Positions 26,503-32,997 of a DNA stretch of 54,373 bases are shown here, in pieces; positions within the stretch are counted from its first letter, which is position 1; every line of letters begins with the position of its first letter. Source of the stretch: Clostridia bacterium (GTDB lineage Bacteria; Bacillota; Clostridia; Oscillospirales; CAG-272); NCBI GenBank assembly GCA_017444735.1, contig JAFSWB010000025.1, positions 1 to 54,373 of the forward strand. The letters run 5' to 3'. The position numbers and the translations under genes were made by a program. A model generated the notes under the pieces. It was not told the DNA's origin and did no database searches. It was given only the letters and a program-made list of their open reading frames with translations.

Positions 26503-26560
26503 AAACGGCAAATGTCTAAAATCAAAAAATGATAAAAGGCAATATTATATGATCGCGAAA

Positions 26561-26612
26561 AAGGGCTGAAAACCTCAATAAATGCGGGTTTTCAGCCCTT
26601 ATTTGACTTTTT
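26561..26612 (+). terminator. Terminator between ftsQ and ftsZ
   Basis: AAGGGCTGAAAACC and GGTTTTCAGCCCTT form a perfect 14-bp stem with a 12-base loop, followed by ATTTGACTTTTT. Confidence 0.9.
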
Positions 26613-26636
26613 GTCTAAAATATTTTGAAAAATCTA

Positions 26637-26666
26637 TTGACAAAATCTTTTGCTATGAGGTATTAT
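26637..26666 (+). promoter_or_regulatory. ftsZ promoter
   Basis: TTGACA, 18 bases, TATTAT, about 95 bases before ftsZ and just past the terminator. It would let ftsZ be set apart from the rest of the cluster. Confidence 0.7.
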
Positions 26667-26762
26667 ATTGTTTAGGTATATGTTGAAAATAGTCCCCGGA
26701 GCGGCAAAAACCGGTCCGAGCGGACGAAAAATCGTGAAATCCCGATAAAGGAGGCAGAAAAA

Positions 26763-27884
26763 ATGCCGTTTGAATTCGACGAAGGTCAGCAGAGCAAAGT
26801 CAACATAAAGGTTATCGGCGTCGGCGGAGGCGGCGGGAACGCCGTCAACAGAATGATCGCGACGAACGTCCGCGGAGTGGATTTCATTGCGATCAACACG
26901 GATAACCAGACGCTTCTTCATTCGAGCGCGACCATAAAGGTCCCGATCGGCGAGAAGGTCACCAAGGGCAACGGCGCGGGCTCCGACCCCGTAATGGGCG
27001 CCAAGGCCGCCGAGGAGAACATCGAGGAGATCAAGAACGCGCTTTCCGGCGCGGAGATGGTCTTCGTCACCGCCGGTATGGGCGGCGGCACGGGAACCGG
27101 AGCGGCTCCGATCGTCGCGAGGATCGCGCAGGAAATGGGCATCCTCACGGTCGGCATCGTCACCAAACCCTTCGCGTTTGAAGGAAAGAAGAGAATGGAG
27201 CAGGCTGAAAAGGGTATCGCCAATCTCAGCCAGTACGTCGATTCTCTCATCATCATTCCGAACGAAAAGCTGAAGCAGATCGGCGAGAAGATCACTCTTC
27301 TCAACGCTTTTGAAGTCGCCGACGACGTTCTCCGTCACGGCGTGCAGTCGATCTCCGAGCTCATCAACGTTCCCCAGTACCTGAACCTTGACTTCGCCGA
27401 CGTCTCCACCGTTATGAGAAACGCCGGATACGCTCACATGGGAGTCGGTCAGGGCAGCGGCAAGGACAAGGCGGAGACCGCCGCGAAGCAGGCGATCTCG
27501 TCCCCGCTTCTCGAGACGACGATCGCGGGCTCGATGGGTATCCTCGTCAGCATCACCGCGTCTCCCGACATAGAGCTCTCCGATATCGACACCGCATCCT
27601 CGATGATCGCCGCGCAGGCGCACGAGGACGCCACCGTCATCTGGGGCGTCGCGTTCGACTCCGAGCTTGAGGACGAGATGAAGATCACGATCATCGCGAC
27701 CGGCTTTGACAACAAGAACGAGAAGCTCGTCATGAAGAAGCGCGACGACGGAACGCTTGAAGCCACCGTCAAGGAAACTCCGGTCGAGAAGCCGGAGGGA
27801 GAGATGCCCGAGGTCGCCGAGTCGATCGTCTCCGACGACGATATCAACGAGATCATGAGCATGCTCAAAAAGAATCGCGGGTAA
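26763..27884 (+). CDS. ftsZ: Cell division GTPase FtsZ
   Basis: A 373-residue tubulin-like GTPase forming the Z ring. Signatures are [13 protein letters not shown] (about 19-31), INTDNQTL, the GTP loop [12 protein letters not shown] (about 105-116) and NLDFADV. The extreme C-terminus is [16 protein letters not shown], which departs from the usual D-I-P-x-F-L-R peptide that binds FtsA and SepF but keeps an acidic-hydrophobic-basic pattern. AAAGGAGG precedes the ATG. No ftsA is adjacent. It stands alone between terminators. Confidence 0.98.
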   Translation: MPFEFDEGQQSKVNIKVIGVGGGGGNAVNRMIATNVRGVDFIAINTDNQTLLHSSATIKVPIGEKVTKGNGAGSDPVMGAKAAEENIEEIKNALSGAEMVFVTAGMGGGTGTGAAPIVARIAQEMGILTVGIVTKPFAFEGKKRMEQAEKGIANLSQYVDSLIIIPNEKLKQIGEKITLLNAFEVADDVLRHGVQSISELINVPQYLNLDFADVSTVMRNAGYAHMGVGQGSGKDKAETAAKQAISSPLLETTIAGSMGILVSITASPDIELSDIDTASSMIAAQAHEDATVIWGVAFDSELEDEMKITIIATGFDNKNEKLVMKKRDDGTLEATVKETPVEKPEGEMPEVAESIVSDDDINEIMSMLKKNRG

Positions 27885-27900
27885 AAGGTAAAAAGCAAAT

Positions 27901-27933
27901 AAGGACCCGGGTATCAGCCCGGGTCCTTTTTTT
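27901..27933 (+). terminator. ftsZ terminator
   Basis: AAGGACCCGGG and CCCGGGTCCTT form an 11-bp stem with loop TATCAG and a seven-T tail. Confidence 0.93.
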
Positions 27934-27953
27934 AATATCTCCACATAACTGTC

Positions 27954-28136
27954 GTGAATCCGCTCTTGAAACCGGACTGCACCGGCGACGCTCTCCGCGG
28001 TGACGGAAAAACCGTCCGGGGCGGCGACGAGCTTGTCCTATATGTCGTCTCGGCGGTGGACGATTGCGACGATCCGCACCGTGTATTCCACGACCGATTC
28101 GGCTTGCCGAGCCGCGGAAGGGGTCTTAAACTGTAA
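27954..28136 (+). other. GC-rich stretch with an unrecognised 60-codon frame
   Basis: Between the ftsZ terminator and the AT-rich island lies a GC-rich segment holding an open frame that starts with GTG and ends GLPSRGRGLKL. No ribosome site precedes it and I do not recognise the product. The opposite strand is open too. It could be the remnant of a gene cut off when the island inserted, or untranslated RNA. I assign no function. Confidence 0.2.
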
Positions 28137-28167
28137 AGGAGAAAAAAAGAACTCATTTTTTTAATAT

Positions 28168-28196
28168 GCCCGGAGAAGATGAATACTCCTCCGGGC
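28168..28196. terminator. Hairpin at the left edge of the AT-rich island
   Basis: GCCCGGAG and CTCCGGGC pair around a 13-base loop, followed on the plus strand by TTATTATATGCTTTATTTATT. It lies just past the stop of the leftward XRE gene. It is a weak terminator in either direction. Confidence 0.5.
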
Positions 28197-28212
28197 TTAT
28201 TATATGCTTTAT

Positions 28213-28551
28213 TTATTCTCTTTTTATAGCAGCTTTTACTCCTCGTGCGATTTCTATGATTATTCTAGCCTCACGATCGTTACATGTTTCAAGTATTGAC
28301 GCCAGTTCGTCAAGTTTTGAAGTATTATCACTTGAAAAAGATTCGTGAATTAGAACATCAGTACTTACATGAAGATTTTCTGCGATTTTGATAAGAACCG
28401 GCAGGCTGAGTTTTGTATTTGCAGTTTCAATATGGCTCATATGAGTTACAGATATTCCAACGGCTTCTGCGAGTTGCTCCTGCGATATTCCAAGGCTTTT
28501 TCTGTAGGATCGGATGCGTTTACCAATTTTATAATAACTAATGTCTGCCAT
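28213..28551 (-). CDS. XRE-family helix-turn-helix regulator
   Basis: A 112-residue Cro/C1-type regulator. The HTH covers about residues 8-62: IGKRIRSYRKSLGISQEQLA then VGISVTHMSHIETANTKLS, followed by a helical tail (SKLDELASILETCNDREARI) that may mediate dimerisation. ATG 28551 follows AGGTGAT; a more distal ATG lacks a site. The base composition is AT-rich, unlike the neighbours, which suggests transfer. It diverges from the membrane-protein gene, with paired CTATAAAG repeats between them. It probably controls that gene and itself. The ligand is unknown. Confidence 0.9.
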   Translation of the reverse strand: MADISYYKIGKRIRSYRKSLGISQEQLAEAVGISVTHMSHIETANTKLSLPVLIKIAENLHVSTDVLIHESFSSDNTSKLDELASILETCNDREARIIIEIARGVKAAIKRE

Positions 28552-28599
28552 ATGATCACCTATGCAGTTCATTATTTTTTGTTTTTTTTGCTTTTATTC

Positions 28600-28628
28600 T
28601 TGAATTATATAGGCGATTGTGATATTAT
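28600..28628 (+). promoter_or_regulatory. Promoter of the island membrane-protein gene
   Basis: TTGAAT, 17 bases, TATTAT, about 65 bases before the start at 28695. Confidence 0.65.
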
Positions 28629-28636
28629 AAAATAAA

Positions 28637-28664
28637 CTATAAAGACTTTTTTGTGTCTATAAAG
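28637..28664 (+). promoter_or_regulatory. Candidate XRE operator, paired CTATAAAG
   Basis: CTATAAAG occurs at 28637-28644 and 28657-28664, exactly 20 bases (two helical turns) apart, right at the predicted transcript start of the membrane gene. Such placement would allow repression by the divergent XRE protein. Confidence 0.4.
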
Positions 28665-28694
28665 TTCATTTGGTTTAAGAAGGGAGATATATAA

Positions 28695-29600
28695 GTGCTT
28701 TTAACAATTGGTGAAAATGTGCCTATGATCATTGCATTTGTATCGGCAATTGTTGTTGGATACTACTCATATTATTTTGATATTCCAATTACGATATTCT
28801 TTTCTGGTTTACTAATACGTTTTGTAATGCTTGTTAGTAGGTACGGGATATGGGCAGTGTTATCAGGCGGTGGAGAAGTATCAACACCTCTTAGCATATC
28901 TATTATTATTATGTTGGTCTTCCTTTTCATTATGATTAAGGTACGTTCGCGTGGGAGAGTGCGCTTTATACGGTCAGAACGGGGCGAAAGCAAAACGACA
29001 ATTGATTATATTCGATTACGAAAAACAATAGGATATCTGGTATTAGTGATTATAGGCTTTTTGTTAGGAATTCTATGGGGTGTATTGTCGCTCTCGCCAT
29101 ACATTAAAATGCGCAAAGCGCTCAAAAATGGTGAAGATGAGAAAGAAGAGGAAAACGCAAAAAAAATAAGAAGGTTTATAAATATCGGGGTTGCAGTCAA
29201 TTTGGCTTCCTTAGCCGGAATTTCCCAAATTGTATTATTATTTGTTCGGGCAGGAGCATTTTTCCAGTTATGGTTTTATATCGCGGAGTGTTCGATAATG
29301 ATTATTGCCTTAACCGTTGCGATATTCATGGAATATTTTGCTTACTCTAAAAACCCGATTCCGTGGATTATCTTTTTCTCAGGCTTGGGCGTTCAGATCG
29401 TCTTCCTTGTGTTTAAATATATCCAGTGTTTTATAGCTGGAAATACAGCAGAAATCGAACCGTTACTCAGCGTTTCTTCATTATGTGCAATAACGGGTTT
29501 TATTGTCTTTCTGCGCATTCGAATTAAAGGGAGTGACCGTTATTTCAGGATGCTTGAAAATGCTGAGACTAATGAGTCTAATGCTAAGAATGCAGATTGA
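28695..29600 (+). CDS. Membrane protein with internal duplication, function unknown
   Basis: A 301-residue integral membrane protein that I do not recognise. About eight hydrophobic helices are visible. Residues 11-91 and 202-284 are clearly related: both begin MIIA, carry IFFSGL at the same place, continue with V-x-LV-x-x-Y, and end in a basic loop (IKVRSRGRVRF and RIRIKGSDRYF). The two copies flank a middle part with two helices and a Lys/Glu-rich loop (KNGEDEKEEENAKK). The start is GTG at 28695 with GGGAGA upstream. It is AT-rich like its divergent XRE neighbour and unlike the flanking chromosome. Possible roles include a sensor, transporter or immunity protein; nothing decides between them. 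Confidence 0.8.
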   Translation: MLLTIGENVPMIIAFVSAIVVGYYSYYFDIPITIFFSGLLIRFVMLVSRYGIWAVLSGGGEVSTPLSISIIIMLVFLFIMIKVRSRGRVRFIRSERGESKTTIDYIRLRKTIGYLVLVIIGFLLGILWGVLSLSPYIKMRKALKNGEDEKEEENAKKIRRFINIGVAVNLASLAGISQIVLLFVRAGAFFQLWFYIAECSIMIIALTVAIFMEYFAYSKNPIPWIIFFSGLGVQIVFLVFKYIQCFIAGNTAEIEPLLSVSSLCAITGFIVFLRIRIKGSDRYFRMLENAETNESNAKNAD

Positions 29601-29701
29601 TTGTTAACACTATAATTTTTTGAATGATATTAAACTAAAAAATATGTTTCTGTGGATAATTAGTACTGTCTTTTGAAATAATATATCGGATTTGTCTTCC
29701 T

Positions 29702-29881
29702 TCAAATCCGTATATTTTCCCGGCGTAACCGCGTGTAGTCCAATATTTCGCTTATCTCTACTAACCTGAATACAGGATCATTCTCCGATATATTTTTTTC
29801 TATATCATACGGTATTACTACTTGATTTTCTCTCTCATTGTTGTAAAATATTCTCGCTTTAGTTTTTTGTCCAAAAAAATA
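29702..29881 (-). pseudogene. Fragment of an IS1182-like transposase, N-terminal part
   Basis: Reading leftward, a 59-codon frame without a start codon includes ARIFYNNERENQVVIPYDIE followed by KNISENDPVFRLVEISEILD. This strongly resembles the N-terminal region of IS1182-family transposases (PYDIE-K-I then NDPV-RL-x-E then LDY). It begins right after a TGA and stops at TGA, so it is broken at both ends. No inverted repeats were found. It marks past IS activity at the right edge of the AT-rich island. Confidence 0.65.
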
Positions 29882-29893
29882 TCACTAAAACAA

Positions 29894-29932
29894 CAACCGG
29901 ACAACCTCTATCGGTCGCCCGGTTGCTTTTTT
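29894..29932 (+). terminator. Terminator at the right edge of the island
   Basis: CAACCGG and CCGGTTG pair around an 18-base loop, followed by CTTTTTT on the plus strand. Confidence 0.65.
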
Positions 29933-29949
29933 CTGCCGGAACTGTCTCC

Positions 29950-31290
29950 TTAATGCAACAGCTCCTTTTTTTTACCTGTAACGCTTCCGTTTCCGGCCTC
30001 GCGCGTATATACTTCGATCTCCCCGCCCGCGTCGGACGGCGTTCCGGGGAAGAGGACTTCGATCCAGTGCTCGCTGTGACCGCTGACCGTGCCGCGCGAG
30101 CATTTTTCCGCGAGGACCCTCACCGGGACGGCGGCGTGTTCCTCTGCGTACCGCGCGAGGATCTCCGCTTTGATTTCGTTTCCGATCGCCGTGAGGCGGG
30201 AGACTCTCTCCTTCCTGACAAAGACGGGGACCTGACCGCCCATTTCCGCGGCTTCCGTTCCGGGCCGTTCCGAGTACGGGAAAACGTGCAGATGTAAGAA
30301 CCGGACGGTGCGGACGAAATCGACCGTTTCGGAAAAGAGCGTTTCGTCCTCGCCGGGAAATCCGGCGATCACGTCGGCGCTCAGCGTTACGTCCGGGACG
30401 GCGGCGCGGAGCCCGCCGATGAGATCGGCGAGCATATCGGCGCTGTATCTGCGTCTCATACGCCGGAGGATCTCCGACGATCCGCTCTGGACCGAGATGT
30501 GAAAATGAGGCAGGATCGCGGGCGTCTCTCTGACCGCCCCGACGAATTCCGGCGTCAGAACGGTCGGATCGAGCGATCCGAGTCCGATCCTCGGCACGCC
30601 GAGCGAGGCGACGCGCCGCAAAAGGGAAACGAGCGGACGTTCGCCCGCCCTTCGCGGGAGATCTTCTCCGTACGACCCGGTCTCAATACCCGTCAGAATG
30701 ACCTCGCGCACCCCTTTTTCGAGAAGTCCGCCGATCTCGCGGAGCACGGCGTCCTCATCCTTCGAGCGGACGGGTCCCCTGACGCGCGGGATGACGCAGT
30801 ATGCGCATTTGTTCCCGCATCCGTCTTCGATCTTGACGTATGCGCGCGCTCTCGCGGGGTCGGTCAGAACGAGCCCGTCATAAGGGGCGCGCGAGAGATC
30901 CGGAACGACCGCGGACGGCGCGGCGGAACGGCCGCGGAGCGCCTCTTTTACGAGATCGGGGATCCGGTCCTTCGCTCCGTTTCCGCAGATCAGATCGACG
31001 CCGGGGATCTTTGAAAGCCCGCTTTCGGAAAGCTCCGCGGAGCATCCCGCGGCGACGACGACGGCGTCCGGGTTTTCCGACCTCAGCCGTCTCAGGAGCT
31101 GGCGCGATTTGCGTTCGCTTTCAGCCGTCACGGCGCAGGTGTTGACGATCGCGACGTCCGCCGGCTCTCCGGGGGCGGCGGGAACGAAGCCTTCGCGGGT
31201 CAGCAGCCCGGCGACAGCCTCGGATTCGTACTGATTCACGCGGCATCCGAGCGTGGAAATGACGAACGTGGGCGCGGCGTTTTTATTCAT
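29950..31290 (-). CDS. mtaB: tRNA t6A37 methylthiotransferase MtaB
   Basis: A 446-residue radical-SAM enzyme that converts t6A37 to ms2t6A in ANN-decoding tRNAs. The N-terminal MTTase cluster cysteines are in TLGCRVNQYES and VNTCAVTAESER. The radical-SAM motif is CGNKCAYC (CxxxCxxC). A TRAM-like C-terminus follows. The MtaB subgroup is indicated by CRVNQYES. The ATG at 31290 overlaps the barstar stop by eight bases (ATGAATAA), and GAAGG lies upstream; a TTG six codons earlier is less likely. It is the last gene of a barnase-barstar-mtaB unit. Confidence 0.94.
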   Translation of the reverse strand: MNKNAAPTFVISTLGCRVNQYESEAVAGLLTREGFVPAAPGEPADVAIVNTCAVTAESERKSRQLLRRLRSENPDAVVVAAGCSAELSESGLSKIPGVDLICGNGAKDRIPDLVKEALRGRSAAPSAVVPDLSRAPYDGLVLTDPARARAYVKIEDGCGNKCAYCVIPRVRGPVRSKDEDAVLREIGGLLEKGVREVILTGIETGSYGEDLPRRAGERPLVSLLRRVASLGVPRIGLGSLDPTVLTPEFVGAVRETPAILPHFHISVQSGSSEILRRMRRRYSADMLADLIGGLRAAVPDVTLSADVIAGFPGEDETLFSETVDFVRTVRFLHLHVFPYSERPGTEAAEMGGQVPVFVRKERVSRLTAIGNEIKAEILARYAEEHAAVPVRVLAEKCSRGTVSGHSEHWIEVLFPGTPSDAGGEIEVYTREAGNGSVTGKKKELLH

Positions 31291-31594
31291 CGCCGAAGCC
31301 TTCGACAAAAGGGTCGGTCCCGAACGGGTCGACGAGAACGGTGATCTTTTCGTTCTCGGCGGTGAGATCCTCGAGCATCCTGAGCAGGCCGCGCCACTTT
31401 ATTCCCGGCACGCCGCGCAGCCGCTCGGTATTCACGATGATTATACCGATCTCCTCTCCGACGGTCGAGAGAACGTCGTAAAGAGCGTCGAGATTTTCGC
31501 CGATAAGGCCGTTCGTGCCGAGAGCTTCTCTCACGGACCCGTACATATCGCGCGGCGAAACGATCTTTTCGCCGTCAAGAAAAATGATTTTCAT
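31283..31594 (-). CDS. Barstar-family RNase inhibitor
   Basis: A 103-residue cytoplasmic protein of the barstar family. The signature is GENLDALYDVL: Asp36 and Asp40 correspond to the two barstar aspartates that plug the RNase active site. Length is close to Bacillus barstar (about 90). AAAGGA lies upstream of the ATG. It starts 11 bases after the barnase-like gene and should protect the cell from that enzyme before export. Its stop overlaps the mtaB start, an unusual coupling of immunity with a tRNA-modification gene. Confidence 0.9.
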   Translation of the reverse strand: MKIIFLDGEKIVSPRDMYGSVREALGTNGLIGENLDALYDVLSTVGEEIGIIIVNTERLRGVPGIKWRGLLRMLEDLTAENEKITVLVDPFGTDPFVEGFGDE

Positions 31595-31605
31595 TCCTTA
31601 TCCTT

Positions 31606-32157
31606 TCAATCCTCCGTGCCGAAAAGCAGGGTGAAGGTGTCGTAGTGGTCGTCGGTGTAGTAGATGAGCCCGTCGTTCGAGAAGACGATCCTTTTCGCCC
31701 CGCGCGAGCTTTTCCCGAGCGTGTCGATATCGCATTCGGTCCAGAACCTGCCGTCCTTATCGGGCAGTTTTTCCTCGTAATTTCCGAACCGGGAGCCGCC
31801 GATACATTTGCCCGGAGCGTATTTTTCGAGACTTCCTCCGCTCCAGCCGAGCTTTTCGGCTTCCTTTTTCGTGATGTAATTCGACGGCAGACGGCCGTAA
31901 GTGCGGATATAGAGCGCGACGTCTTCCTTCGAGTCGTACGAGCCGTCCTCGGCGATCCCGCCGTCCGGCGGCTCCTCCGTCACGGTCGCTCCTTCCGTAT
32001 CCCGGACGGATACGGTTTCCGGGACGGCGGTCTCCGGTCCCGCCTCCCCGGCGATCATCTCCGCCGCTTCGTTTATCCTGTCGCCGATAAACTCCGCGCA
32101 CGACGCGAGCGAGAACAGAAGGATAAATAAGGTCAACAGCGATAACAGTTTTTTCAT
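31606..32157 (-). CDS. Secreted barnase-type ribonuclease lipoprotein
   Basis: A 183-residue guanyl-preferring RNase of the barnase (microbial RNase N1/T1) family. Residues 1-20 are a lipoprotein signal with lipobox LASC (Cys20). A Pro/Glu/Thr-rich linker runs to about 73, and the catalytic domain fills the rest. Barnase catalytic residues are kept: Lys98 (in TKKEA, like Lys27), Glu141 (in TECDID, like Glu73), Arg152 and Arg156 (like Arg83 and Arg87) and His171 (in DDHYDTFTLL, like His102). GGAGG precedes the ATG. A near-consensus promoter drives it. Outer-surface anchoring through lipid is unlike free Bacillus barnase. Confidence 0.94.
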   Translation of the reverse strand: MKKLLSLLTLFILLFSLASCAEFIGDRINEAAEMIAGEAGPETAVPETVSVRDTEGATVTEEPPDGGIAEDGSYDSKEDVALYIRTYGRLPSNYITKKEAEKLGWSGGSLEKYAPGKCIGGSRFGNYEEKLPDKDGRFWTECDIDTLGKSSRGAKRIVFSNDGLIYYTDDHYDTFTLLFGTED

Positions 32158-32184
32158 TCCGAAAACCTCCGTGTTTCAGCGTCA

Positions 32185-32213
32185 ATTATATCAAACGGTC
32201 CTTTTTTTGTCAA
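32185..32213 (-). promoter_or_regulatory. Promoter of the barnase-barstar-mtaB unit
   Basis: Minus strand TTGACA, 17 bases, TATAAT: a full consensus, about 28 bases before the barnase start. Confidence 0.85.
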
Positions 32214-32232
32214 CTTTACGGGCCGTTACGGG

Positions 32233-32261
32233 TTGACGGGACGGCCCTTACGTGATATCAT
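32233..32261 (+). promoter_or_regulatory. GNAT gene promoter
   Basis: TTGACG, 17 bases, TATCAT, divergent from the barnase promoter with 19 bases between the two -35 boxes. Confidence 0.6.
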
Positions 32262-32290
32262 TAAATAAAATATTCTGGGAGGCCGATGTG

Positions 32291-32830
32291 ATGGAACAGC
32301 TTGTGATGAGGTGGAGTATCGAGAGAACGCCGGATGAGCCGGAGGCGCCCGACTGGGGAGAATTCGTCTGCCGCACGTTCAACGGCTCGGACGAGGACGT
32401 CGACAAATGGCTCGATATCGTCCGGTACGGACTGAGCGACGGAAAGATGGCTCCGGAATCATTCTGGAAGATCATCAACGACCACGGCGCGATGGAACCG
32501 GATAAGCTCTTTATTGTCGAGTGCGGCGGCGACGCGGCGGCGACTCTCGCCGTTATCCCGAATTACGAGACGAAAGAGGGATATATCCACATGGTCGCCT
32601 GCAAGCCGGAATACCGCGGACGCGGAGTCGGCACGCGCCTCAACGCCGAGGCGGTGAGAACGCTTCACCGGATCGGGATGAGGACGGCTTACCTGACGAC
32701 GGACGATTTCCGCATCCCGGCGATAAAGAGTTATCTCAGGGCGGGCTTCTACCCCGATATCGTCGACGAGGATCACCGCGCCCGGTGGGACGCCGTGACG
32801 GAAATAATTAACAGCGGAAAGAAAATCTGA
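32291..32830 (+). CDS. GNAT-family N-acetyltransferase
   Basis: A 179-residue cytoplasmic acetyltransferase. The acetyl-CoA loop is RGRGVGTRLNAEAV, with VACKPEYRG before it and IPAIKSYLRAGFYPD as the C-terminal motif. The substrate is unknown. GGGAGG lies about nine bases before the ATG at 32291; a frame extension further upstream has no site. Divergent from the barnase unit and followed by a strong terminator, so monocistronic. Confidence 0.9.
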   Translation: MEQLVMRWSIERTPDEPEAPDWGEFVCRTFNGSDEDVDKWLDIVRYGLSDGKMAPESFWKIINDHGAMEPDKLFIVECGGDAAATLAVIPNYETKEGYIHMVACKPEYRGRGVGTRLNAEAVRTLHRIGMRTAYLTTDDFRIPAIKSYLRAGFYPDIVDEDHRARWDAVTEIINSGKKI

Positions 32831-32832
32831 AA

Positions 32833-32872
32833 AAAATCCCGGAAGGCTCGCGCGAGCCTTCCGGGATTTTGT
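32833..32872 (+). terminator. Terminator after the GNAT gene
   Basis: AAAATCCCGGAAGGCTCG and CGAGCCTTCCGGGATTTT form a perfect 18-bp stem. Confidence 0.9.
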
Positions 32873-32913
32873 CAAAAATACGAAAAATGCGGGTTTACGC
32901 ACCCCCGCGATTG

Positions 32914-32942
32914 TTGACAAAGCATATATAAGATAGTATAAT
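32914..32942 (+). promoter_or_regulatory. Promoter of the giant surface protein gene
   Basis: TTGACA, 17 bases, TATAAT: a perfect consensus, suggesting strong expression. Confidence 0.9.
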
Positions 32943-32957
32943 TTTTTTAGGTAATTA

Positions 32958-32974
32958 TTTGTGCGCGGCACAAA
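32958..32974 (+). promoter_or_regulatory. Leader palindrome
   Basis: TTTGTGC-GCG-GCACAAA, a perfect 7-3-7 inverted repeat about 10 bases after the predicted transcript start. It could be an operator or a 5' RNA stem. Confidence 0.4.
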
Positions 32975-32997
32975 AATACGATAAGGAGAACGAGCAA

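Larger units (their letters stand above)
29601..29949. other. AT-rich gap holding a transposase scar and a terminator
   Basis: The 349 bases between the membrane gene and mtaB are AT-rich. They contain the transposase fragment (29702-29881) and the terminator (29894-29932). The remaining 100 bases at the left show no other feature. Confidence 0.6.

Noticed and set aside
28213..29600. Toxin-antitoxin or phage-defence label for the XRE plus membrane-protein pair
   Set aside because: No toxin or defence domain can be recognised; only the genetic arrangement supports a system.
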